From NCBI GenBank assembly GCA_947462335.1, contig OX381717.1, positions 14,375,166 to 14,439,165 on the forward strand: DNA of 64,000 nt. Reading direction: 5' to 3'. This document shows positions 34,691-44,680 of the stretch, one piece after another. Both the position numbers and the translations under genes were made by a program. Within the stretch, counting starts at the first letter, position 1, and each line of letters begins with the position of its first letter. Origin of the DNA: Harmothoe impar (taxonomy: Eukaryota > Annelida > Polychaeta > Phyllodocida > Polynoidae). The notes below the pieces were generated by a model. That model saw nothing but the letters and a program-made list of their open reading frames with translations. It had not been told where the DNA came from and made no database searches.

Positions 34691-35362
34691 GGGTCATGGC
34701 CCTGTATGTGGCAGTGTCCTTGACACGAAACAATGGGATAAAACCGTATGAGAGTACATATATTTAAGTATCATTATTTTTTTATCTTATTTGGTAAATC
34801 AAATGTTCCAGGAAATGTATTGCCTAGGAAATGATATGTTGTTTTAACAACATGGATAGGGGTGATGTCGTGTATTTTTCAAACTTTGAAGGGCACAATA
34901 GGGTGCAGCTAACAGAACTCAGAAGCTTGAGGCAGAGTTCTGTTTTGTGTGGTGTTTTTTTTGCATGTATTATTCATCCTGGAGATATCAGGCTAGTTTA
35001 CCTATATGTATATGTGGTACCTATATCCTTAGGACTGCCTGGTATTGATTCCAATGCAAATGCAAAATATTGGCTCTCAGAGAGCCTTTATTTACTTCAC
35101 TCATTGGTATGCTATGGCAATGTTAAGGATATATATCCCTTGCGTATGCCCCCCCTCCCCCAACTCCTCAAAAGTAGTCTAGATTTATTTGGTTCTTTAT
35201 TCCCCCAGAGTACCAACTTACTATTCATAATGCATGTTCAGATGTTGCACTTCACAGGGCGCAATAGGGTGCAGCTAGGGTGTTTTTGTAAAACATTTAA
35301 ATGAACATGTAAATGTGCCAATGAAGAATTCATAATTTCTTTCTTCTTTCTAGTTATCCAAA
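34691..35362. other. Upstream region of BTB gene 2
   Basis: A 157-codon plus-strand ORF (34831-35304) contains a duplicated 'caatagggtgcagcta' and no recognisable domain. A polypyrimidine tract and acceptor (ttctttctag, 35353) lie 9 bases before the ATG of gene 2, showing that a 5' noncoding exon is spliced here. Confidence 0.6.
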
Positions 35363-37306
35363 ATGGGACATCTCGACTGGCAAATCAACAAATCTAGCTT
35401 AGAATGTAACAAATATCTCCTTGAATATGAAATCAGCTGTGATGTCAGCTTCAAGGTTGGTGAAGATGAGGAGGTTATCAAGGCACACAAGTTGATCCTT
35501 AGTTCACGGAGTCCTGTGTTTGAGAGGATGTTCAACGGGTCGTTTTGTGAATCAGAAACAGACCCGGTCATTCCTGACGTCGGTCCTGCAGCATTCAAGA
35601 CACTGTTGAGGTGAGTTATACAAAATAAAGAATACATTTCTTACTTTGATGTTTCCACAAGAATGATGTATTGCATTTTATGTAATTTGTGAAGGAACCA
35701 ACAGAACAGCTAAACATTTATGTACATGAGTTTGAAGTGTTGGTCTTCCCAATTAAGGTCTTATTGAAACACTTATTTTACGGTCACAACTGCAATTCTT
35801 CTGCCTTCATATCACCCTGTGTGCATGCTTTAAGGCTCTGGGATTGACTTGTTCTACTAATACATCAAAGTTGTGGCTCAGGCCGCTAAGATAGTAAAAA
35901 TGTTATATATGGAGTATGAATTCATCGCCTCAATATGAATTATCCAGAACTAATTTATTTCCAGGTACTGCTACCATGACTCCCTTAACATAGAAGTTGA
36001 TGTAGCGTTAACAGTTCCCTACGCTGCCACAAAGTACATGCTACCCATCCTGGAAACTGCTGCAAGGAAAACTGTGATCGAAAACCTGGATGATTCAAAG
36101 ATTTGGGAGGTAATGAAATACTCCACTGGTGTTCATGATGATAAACTTCATGCAGGTTGTATGACATACCTCAAAGAGAACCTGAATGAATCAAACATAT
36201 TAGATGTTATCAAGTATGCTGTTACCAGAGGGGATCATGAACTCCATGACTATTGTAGGGAGCACTTCCAGGAGAATCTGAGTGAATCTAACATGTTAGA
36301 TGTAACCAAGTTTGCAGATTCCATTAAGGATAAAGAACTTCATGTTATTTGCACAAACTACCTAAAGGAGCACCTCATTGCATCTAACATATGGGAGGTT
36401 TATGAATACGTCCTTGCTGAGGGGGACACAGAAGTCCATCAACACTGTAGAAGGTATTTTGAGAGGGATGTTACGATGGTACAGGAAGCATTGCAGTCCC
36501 AGGAATTCCCCGACACACAGCATGGAGTTCTATTAGATGTATTACATATCAATGATGAAGTTGATGAGTCTGCAGGGAATGAACACACTGCTGGTATCAG
36601 CATCTCAGAGATTGAGCTATTCACAGCATGTAATGCATGGGCAGAGGCAAAATGCTTACGACAAGGGTTAGACCCAACTGGGACCAACAAGAGGACAGTG
36701 TTAGGTGAGTGCTTGGCCCTGATACGGTTCCCAACCATGCTCCTGAAGGACCTTGTAACCCTTGTGTACCCAACAGGTATCCTTACACAGGCAGGAGTAG
36801 TTAACCTTGGGAGGTACATGTACAGGGATCCTGGCACTGAATGCCAGGTGGACTTCCCAGCTAGGGAGAGGCAGTTTCTGGTAAAACCATCAGGGTCATA
36901 TATAAGTAATCCTTCAACAAGTACTGTCCACATAGAGCCAGAAGTAAGAGTCCTGTTGTCCAGGGTGTGGACATGGTGGACAGGCGCTCATACAGTCACT
37001 GTGAGGGATGAATCATTTCAAAAGTCATGGTCTGCGATACTCAATGCCAAACATGAGAACCATGTTTCCAGAGATTACCTTTACATCATACTTCAATACA
37101 TAGACATAGAGCCTCCCCAGGTGCTAGAGGCAGGTACCAAGTACTCTATCAGTGCTGAATGTAAAGGTCGCTTGAACATAAGCAAAAAGCGGCACGTAAA
37201 TTACATTGAGGTACCAGCAAAATTGGATCCTTACAAAGAGGTGAAATTAAAAAGAGATCCAAAGACAATCAACAATATCTATGCCATTACCTTGTCCCTA
37301 ATTTGA
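35363..37306 (+). CDS. BTB gene 2: BTB/BACK-like protein with four 32-residue repeats (exons 35363-35610, 35965-37306)
   Basis: 529 residues, paralogue of gene 1. Exon 1 (248 coding bases, ending TTGAG|GTGAGT) encodes MGHLDWQINKSSLECNKYLL and the BTB core (DVSFKVGEDEEVIKAHKLIL, FERMFNGSFCESETDPVIPD). Exon 2 begins after TTTCCAG|G. Residues about 121-250 form four 32-residue helical repeats (NLNESNILDVIKYAVTRGDH and similar). The BACK-like end ISEIELFTACNAWAE…NKRTVLGECLALIRFP follows, then a beta-rich C-terminus with EPPQVLEAGTKYSISAE and the tail shared by all three genes (YKEV…TLSLI). AATAAA/AATAAAG signals lie near 37618 and 37660. Predicted Cullin-3 adaptor by family; substrate unknown. 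The frame is intact in both exons. Confidence 0.9.
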
Positions 37307-37879
37307 TCCATGCCATGCAGTCGTGTTGGTCTATCATATGAAAAAGGTAATATTTCAACATGACCAAACACTATAGCACAAACACTGTATGTGTTATCAA
37401 TGATATAACTAGGGACTAACTAAAATGCAGTCTTACTTCTATGATGAGTAAAGCGAGAGAGATGACGTTGATAAGCTGGCAGAACAACCCTTCATGTAGG
37501 TATGCTGCATACCTACACAACTCCAGACCAGGATCTAATTAGTAGGTTGTTACTAGGTTGTGCATGCTCATGGCAGAATCTAAATCGCTTGACGGCAGTT
37601 ATGTTAGTTGTGTAATACAATAAACCTGATATATTCCAGCCTTTTGTGAAACAAATGTAATAAAGTGTGTTTGATATCAATGTGTGTTCTCATTACTTAG
37701 ATCACTGCTTCATTACACAATAAAAGATATTTTACTTGTTCAAATGAAGGAAACAATTTAATGTAGTAACAAATTTCATGAGTATACACAGTGATACATC
37801 ATATTCAAAAGAAATAAATGTCAATAAAGGACAAACTGTACAACAGGCTTTCACGCAGAAAGCATTGTTATGAGGCTGT
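37307..37879. other. 3' flank of BTB gene 2
   Basis: Contains the polyadenylation signals of gene 2. Nothing else. Confidence 0.5.
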
Positions 37880-38173
37880 GTCTCATGAGATTTGGCCGAT
37901 GTGAATGTTTTTGACTGGGTACCATCTTTGACTGGGTGCTATCTTTGACTGGCCACCATAAAAAAAAAGATTTAAGAAAAAATAATTTCTTCTTGATATC
38001 TAAGGGATAAAATAAAGAAAAATGGTGGTGGTTATATCTCCATATATAACTTTACATGCCCTAAATAAACCGTTTTCTGTCAGGAGGTCAAAGATGGCAC
38101 CCAGTCAAAGATGGCACCCCATCAGAGATGGCACCCAGTCAAAGACATTCACATTGGCCCAATCTCATGAGAC
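37880..38173. mobile_element. MITE whose arms carry TTTGACTGGGTG repeats
   Basis: The terminal inverted repeats are GTCTCATGAGATTTGGCCgATGTGAATG and its complement ending at 38173. Inside each arm are two to three copies of '(a)tctttgactgggtgcc'. 294 bases. The same motif builds the large minisatellite at 39645-40780. Confidence 0.8.
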
Positions 38174-38269
38174 GTGAAGGGAATTAGGGCCATGCTAAAT
38201 GTAGGAATAAAATGATTAATAATGACTGTGAAAAAGGGTAATGATAGGTATCTACAAAATAATGGCCAT

Positions 38270-38590
38270 ACAGTTTTATGATCATGTGTCAGTGTCAAGT
38301 AACACCTACTGTATCTGTGTCTTGTAACATTGAGTTATACACACAGCATCTGTGTCTAGTAGGACTGCATTAAACATACTGTGTCAGAGTCTAGTAGCAC
38401 AGCATTACACACACTGTGTCAGTGTGTAGTAACACAGAGTTACACACACTGTGTCAGTGTGTAGTGACAGAGTTACACACACAGTGTCAGTGTGTATAAA
38501 CAGAGTTGCACACAGTGTCAGGGTGTAGTGACACAGAGTTACACGCACTGTGTCAGTGTTTAGTACCACTATACACTGATCTAGATACAC
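38270..38590 (+). repeat. Degenerate repeats of tgtgtcagtgtgtagta…cacagagttacaca
   Basis: Roughly 36-base units, six or seven copies, explaining the minus-strand ORF at 38405-38650. Confidence 0.75.
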
Positions 38591-38596
38591 TGACCT

Positions 38597-38722
38597 AGAT
38601 AGGCAGCAGGGAGCAGGCTGTTGTGACACAGAGGAACACCACCACACCACTACACACTACCTGTCTAACCACTGCAGGCACATGTCTGCACCAGGACTAG
38701 CACTAACAGAAACAGATAACCA
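38597..38722 (+). other. Candidate 5' noncoding exon of BTB gene 3
   Basis: Matches the candidate 5' exon of gene 2 (tacactgacctagataggcag, and the donor ataaccA|GTAAGTAt). The donor is 3899 bases before the ATG of gene 3. The downstream intron start also matches (accacct; gacatgacagtcagg). Confidence 0.5.
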
Positions 38723-39644
38723 GTAAGTATAGCACCACCTTTACTAAAGTTTAGCATAGGATACTATAGAGATTAGTTGAGAGACTGGACATGACAGTCA
38801 GGATAGAGAGTAGCATGCAGTCACTGTGTAGGGCATTCTATTTGTGGAACCTTAAGCTTACCCTTTGCATAATGCACCCCCTCCACCTCCTCTCCCCAGC
38901 ACACACACCTGACCCAGTGACCTGGTTACAACTACAGTATATATATATTCTCTCCCAGAGGGGTCTGGGTGTACAACCGAGATCTGTGTCAATACAGCTA
39001 TCCGTGTTGATAACATATAGAGGTTCCCCATGCAACCACTATCTGTGTTAACAAAACGCTATCTGTAGTAAGCAACGCTATCTGTAATAATATCTGTAAC
39101 CTTGTGCATAGGGACATCCAACCACTATCTGTGTCAAAAATGCTATCTGTATCATGTGGTCAGATAAGGTTAGTATTTTGCTGCAACAGATGTTCAGGTC
39201 AATTGTAGGGCAGAGTAGTCCGGGTACTGGCCATAGTTTGCCTTTTCATACATAAACATTCTATATGTATAAATAATCAAATAGCAGTGATGAATGGGAT
39301 CATTTTTTGATTTAATAATAATAAATAGGAAACTTTATCATAAAGTAATAAAGATTTGTGTCCCAAGAATATATTGACCTTGGCTGACTTTTCCTGTGTG
39401 AGTGGCTACTCTATCCTAACCTAATATGGCATGCTAAATACAGTTTATTTTACTATATATAGCAGTTGTTAGGACAACCTCTATCTGTATTAAGGCTCAT
39501 AGATATGTGGAAGACTACTATACTGGTCACTGTATGAGCTTATAGCCACTATATATAGGCTTTGTGGGATAAAAACTGTACAGGCATATATATATATATA
39601 TATATATATACGGCTCAGTCTAAAAACTTTGTAAAAATTGGATC

Positions 39645-40780
39645 GTCTTTGACCGGGTGACGTTGTTGACCGGGTGACGTTGTTGACCGGGTGACGTTGT
39701 TGACCGGGTGACGTTGTTGACCGGGTGACGTTGTTGACCGGGTGACGTTGTTGACCGGGTGACGTTGTTGACCGGGTGACGTTGTTGACCGGGTGACGTT
39801 GTTGACCGGGTGACGTTGTTGACCGGGTGACGTTGTTGACCGGGTGACGTTGTTGACCGGGTGACGTTGTTGACCGGGTGACGTTGTTGACCGGGTGACG
39901 TTGTTGACCGGGTGACGTTGTTGACCGGGTGACGTTGTTGACCGGGTGACGTTGTTGACCGGGTGACGTTGTTGACCGGGTGACGTTGTTGACCGGGTGA
40001 CGTTGTTGACCGGGTGACGTTGTTGACCGGGTGACGTTGTTGACCGGGTGACGTTGTTGACCGGGTGACGTTGTGGACCGGGTGACGTTGTTGACCGGGT
40101 GACGTTGTTGACCGGGTGACGTTGTGGACCGGGTGACGTTGTTGACCGGGTGACGTTGTGGACCGGGTGACGTTGTTGACCGGGTGACGTTGTTGACCGG
40201 GTGACGTTGTTGACCGGGTGACGTTGTTGACCGGGTGACGTTGTTGACCGGGTGACGTTGTTGACCGGGTGACGTTGTTGACCGGGTGACGTTGTTGACC
40301 GGGTGACGTTGTTGACCGGGTGACGTTGTTGACCGGGTGACGTTGTTGACCGGGTGACGTTGTTGACCGGGTGACGTTGTTGACCGGGTGACGTTGTTGA
40401 CCGGGTGACGTTGTTGACCGGGTGACGTTGTTGACCGGGTGACGTTGTTGACCGGGTGACGTTGTTGACCGGGTGACGTTGTTGACCGGGTGACGTTGTT
40501 GACCGGGTGACGTTGTTGACCGGGTGACGTTGTTGACCGGGTGACGTTGTTGACCGGGTGACGTTGTTGACCGGGTGACGTCGTTGACCGGGTGACGTCG
40601 TTGACCGGGTGACGTCGTTGACCGGGTGACGTCGTTGACCGGGTGACGTCGTTGACCGGGTGACGTCGTTGACCGGGTGACGTCGTTGACCGGGTGACGT
40701 CGTTGACCGGGTGACGTCGTTGACCGGGTGACATCTTTGACCGGGTGACATCTTTGACAGGGTGACATCTTTGACTGGGA
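39645..40780 (+). repeat. Minisatellite, ~66 units of 17 bp
   Basis: The unit gtgacgttgttgaccgg repeats almost without change. Three units carry gtgg, a block of about nine near the right end carries gtcgtt, and the last units read catcttt. The 17-bp period leaves the minus strand open in all three frames with a 17-residue cycle; these ORFs are not genes. The gradient toward the MITE-like sequence at the right end suggests growth from that end. Confidence 0.97.
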
Positions 40781-41139
40781 GGCTAGAAAAGGTCTTTTTT
40801 CATTTTTTCCCACATCTCTACTATTTGTAAAAATATGTGGATGGTTATTGCATAACACTTCAGACAGTGTAGATATTCAAATTCCACATAACATAGAAAG
40901 TGAAGTCTTTGACCGGGCAGAGGAAAAAATATAACATTATGCTGTAATGTATGTAAAAGGGGCTACATATAAATAAAAAAACCACTTTAAATCTATTTCA
41001 TTTGATATAGTGTGAAAATATCCTTTGACTTTTTCCACAAATTTCTTACTATATAGGTCTAACTTATGCTATAATAACGTTTCCCGGTCAAAGACGTCAC
41101 ACAGTCAAAGACTTTACCCGGTCAAAGATGTCACCCGGT

Positions 41140-41180
<41 letters not shown>
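40781..41180. mobile_element. Remnant of the MITE that seeded the 17-bp array
   Basis: Opposite-orientation copies of the motif lie at 41080-41145 (cccggtcaaagacgtcac…cccggtcaaagatgtcacccggtcaa) and one direct copy at 40903-40917. Together with the array they look like a foldback MITE of the 37880-38173 family, inserted in a (TA)n tract (39586-39610 and 41143-41178), with one arm hugely expanded. Confidence 0.6.
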
Positions 41181-41181
<1 letters not shown>

Positions 41182-42420
41182 CTTTGTGGGACAAAGACTG
41201 AACACTGTATGAGCTCATAGCCACTACAGAAACATTATGGAATAAAGACTGGTCTCTGTATGAGCTTATGCCCACGATGTATATAGTTTTTGTACACTAC
41301 AAAAAAGGTGCTTCGGTTTTAAACATGTTTAGGTCTAAACACGTTTAAAGTGTAAACATTTTACTAGGTGTGTGTCTTTGAATTCTTCTGTTTAGGAATA
41401 AAACACTTTTATTCTAAGCACCTAAACAGTTAGATTGAATATGTTTAGATGTTTAGTATTTAAACAGTATGAAGAATTGGTGCCTAGGATGTAAACATGT
41501 AGTGTTCAGATTGTAGTATATCAAACACATGCCAGATGGCAGCTCTCTGGTTGACTGTAGTTTCTACAACCACTCAAATATTATTGTGGGTCTAAGCATG
41601 CTTAAATCTGAGTTAATTAACTTAAATTGCATGGGATACAAAAGGATAATAATATGCATTGCAGGATTCAATGCAATGCAATAAAGATACATCTGCTACA
41701 TAAACAGCTCTTTTAAGAACTCTAAGAATGGATAAAGCATTATCTTCCCTGAAGGTCCGTTGTGTTGACTCAAGGTTGTGTCTATGTTAAAGTAGAGGCC
41801 TATGTTATATAGTGATGCATATATTGCCATAAGGGGGGGGGCTGCTAAAGGTCTCTTCAAGACAATGGAAATAAAATAATCTGTTTATTTAAATATGTAT
41901 ATCTAAACATAATTGTAATCTACATCTGTAGACACACCACTTTTATTTTTGAACACTTGACAGATAAACACAATAATATGCTAAATTCCTGAATTTGAAA
42001 TACTTCATTCTTCTAACCACATTTTTTTAAACACATACATTTCTAAGCACTGAGCTAAACATGTTATTGGTCTAAACATATTTATGTATATATTGTGTGG
42101 ACAAATACGTGGCAAGGACAAGTTTAGGATTGTGCTTAGGATCTATTTTGTAGTCTAGGATAAAGGCTGGTCACTATGTAAACCACATTCATGATATAAA
42201 GGCTTTGTGGGATAACGCCTGTATTACGTTGGCTTTGTGGGATCAAGACTATTATTTTGGCTTTGAGGGATAAAGACATTTGTGGGATAAAGACACTTGG
42301 CTTTAATGCCATAATTTTGGGATAAAGACCCGTGGGTATCTTTATTCCACAAAGTGGTACTACTTTGAGGGATAAAGACTGTTTAATGGGATAAAGACCT
42401 ACGGGGGGGGGGGTTTAGTG
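41181..42420 (+). repeat. Scattered TTTGTGGGATAAAGAC repeats and TAAACA-rich block
   Basis: The motif 'ggctttgtgggataaagactg' and variants occur at 39558, 41181, 41232, 42200, 42232, 42262, 42310 and 42366. Between them 41290-42110 is rich in TAAACA/TGTTTA motifs (tttaggtctaaacacgtttaaagtgtaaaca). Non-coding, within the presumed 5' intron of gene 3. Confidence 0.6.
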
Positions 42421-42620
42421 TTTCTTTACATTTTTTGGGAAGACAGAGGGTTGAGCCCGCAGTAGCCAAACCGTCTTTTGTTTCTTTGCTTTCGCACATT
42501 CAAATTGGTTAGAGCTCCCCTTCCCCTTGAACGTGTCCAAATAACTGGTAAGTGAAGATATTCATAGTTTACATTTGAGTATGCCATAAAGAACTTTTGA
42601 TCTCTTTCTAGATCTCCAGA

Positions 42621-44475
42621 ATGGGGCAAGTCAACTGGCAAATTAACAAATCTACCTTAGAATGTTGCAAATTCATCCTTGAGAACGAAGTTGACTGTGA
42701 CGTCATCTTCAAGGTCGGTGATGACCAGGAGGTCATCAAGGCTCACAAGTTCATCCTGAGGATCCGGAGTCCTGTGTTTGACAGGATGTTCAACGGGTCG
42801 TTTTGTGAATCCGAAACAGACCCAGTCATCCCAGATGTCACCCCTGCAGCATTCAGGGCACTTTTAAGGTGTGCTTAGCAAAATTCTGATTGCATTAATT
42901 GTTATATATATTACATTGATGTTTAAAAAAACCCAGTATCATCTCGCATTGTTTTAACGGTCGCTGACTAATAGTGTAATCACTAATATATTGCTGTAAA
43001 CTTCATGAACATATTCATGGGATTTAACTTCTTTGAGTTTGATATGTAACATAAAAGATTTAAAAAGGGATTCTTATGTCAAACTATTGTGGCCTGGTTA
43101 TGAAACAGCAAAGGTTATCTGATGCCTCTAACTACAGCTACAACATGAGTATACATACACTGCTTCAATGTCCATTATGAGTACTTATATTATTTCCAGG
43201 TACTGCTACTACGACTGCTGTGACATTGAAACTGATGTAGCCTTAACAGTTCCCTACGCTGCCACAAAATACATGCTACCCATCCTGGAAACTGCTGCAA
43301 GGAAAACTGTGATCCAAAACCTGGATGATTCAAACATATGGCAAGTAATAAAATACTCCACCGATGTTGGTGACGATGAACTCCATGAAGGTTGTATAAC
43401 ATACCTCCAAGAGAATCTTAGTGAAGCTAATATATTAGATGTCATCAAGTACACAGAGACCACTGGGCATGAAGAGCTCCATGTTTACTGCAGGAGGCAC
43501 TTTGAGGAGAACCTGAGTGAGTCAAACATACTGAAAGTCACAAGGTACATAGCTGCCACTAAGGATAAGGAACTCCATGCAACTTGCAGAAACTACCTAA
43601 AAGAACACCTCATTGCATTTAACATATGGGAGGTATACAGGTATGCTCTTGCTGAGTCGGATACAGAAGTGCTTCAACACTGTAAGGGGTACTTTCAGAG
43701 GGATGTTTCATTTGTTTGGGAAGCGCTGCAGTCTGAGGACTTCCCTGACATACAGTATGAAGTTCTGTTAGATGTTTTACATATCAATGGTGAGGTTGAT
43801 GAAGCAGGTGATATTGGATATACTCCTGGAATCAGCATCTCAGAGATTGAATTGTTCAAAGCATGTAATACATGGGCAGAGGCAGAATGCCTACGACAGG
43901 AGATTGACCCAACTGGTGCCAACAAGAGGACAGTGCTTGGTGAGTGCCTGTCACTGATACGGTTCCCGATCATGCTTCCAATGGACCTTATTACAACAGT
44001 GTACCCAACAGGTATCCTAACACAGGCCGGCATGGTGAACCTGGGTCAGTACATGAAGAGAGAGCCTGGTACTGTGTGTCAGGTTGACTTTCCATCACAA
44101 CAGAGACAGTTTGTGGTAAGACCCTCAGGCTCTGGGGTAGGAGGCACTTGTAACAGTACCGTGTATGTAGAGTCAGAAGTAAGAGTTGTGTTGTCGAGAG
44201 TGTGGTCATGGTCACCAGGCACTCATACAGTCACCTTGTGGGAAGCATGGTCTCAAAAAGCATGGTCTGTGGTACTTAAAGCTAAAGACGGGAACCATGT
44301 TGCAAGTGAAAACAATGAATGTGTACTTAATTACTTAGCCATAGATCCTCCACAAGTGTTGGAGGCAGGTACCAAGTACTCTGTTACTACTGAATGTGTA
44401 AATAATGACCTAAACAGGAACAAGAAGCTGCATGTAAATTACATGCAGGATGAGAGAGCAGCCATGACGGAGTAG
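42621..44475 (+). CDS. BTB gene 3: four-repeat paralogue, C-terminus cut by a LINE (exons 42621-42868, 43200-44475)
   Basis: 507 residues as it now reads. Exon 1 has 248 coding bases (MGQVNWQINKSTLEC…, BTB core DVIFKVGDDQEVIKAHKFIL), donor TTAAG|GTGTGC. A polypyrimidine/acceptor tctttctag precedes the ATG by 9 bases. Exon 2 follows TTTCCAG|G and encodes four 32-residue repeats (NLSESNILKVTRYIAATKDK etc.), the BACK-like end (ISEIELFKACNTWAE…GANKRTVLGECLSLIRFP) and most of the beta-rich C-terminus. At 44444 host sequence stops. The last 10 codons (MQDERAAMTE, stop TAG at 44473) come mostly from the retrotransposon 5' end. The missing tail of about 33 codons lies at 53758-53857. The truncated protein may still fold, but the transcript now has to deal with a 9.3-kb insert before its own poly(A) site. 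Confidence 0.88.
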
Positions 44476-44680
44476 AGTCGCACCGCTAACTTGCTCTGGA
44501 GTATTTCGTGATTATTACATGTAGGAGGACTCATTGAAGTACAGCTTTGCCACAGAACTTCCATAAAGGTCTACTAAATAGGTAGGGGCCATTATTGTGA
44601 CAGGATTGCCTTTTTATTCTGCATAAATGAGTGTTTTTAGAAGTTGAATCGGAACATTTTCGGCGCATGAATACATAACA
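44445..44680 (+). promoter_or_regulatory. LINE 5' UTR with short upstream ORFs
   Basis: Contains several mini-ORFs. One, at 44667-44678 (four codons including the stop), ends two bases before the ORF1 start at 44681. This arrangement would favour reinitiation at ORF1. No TATA box is seen, as is usual for LINEs with internal promoters. Confidence 0.5.

Noticed and set aside
34831..35304. 157-codon ORF upstream of BTB gene 2
   Set aside because: No recognisable domain, internal duplicated noncoding-like segment, and A+T-rich composition. It lies in the presumed 5' intron.
39645..40780. CRISPR-like array
   Set aside because: Units are contiguous without variable spacers, and the setting is eukaryotic.
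39490..40858. Minus-strand ORFs of about 380-414 codons (SPGQRRHPVN repeats)
   Set aside because: Artefact of the 17-bp satellite, open in all three frames. It resembles a repeat protein only because the DNA repeats.
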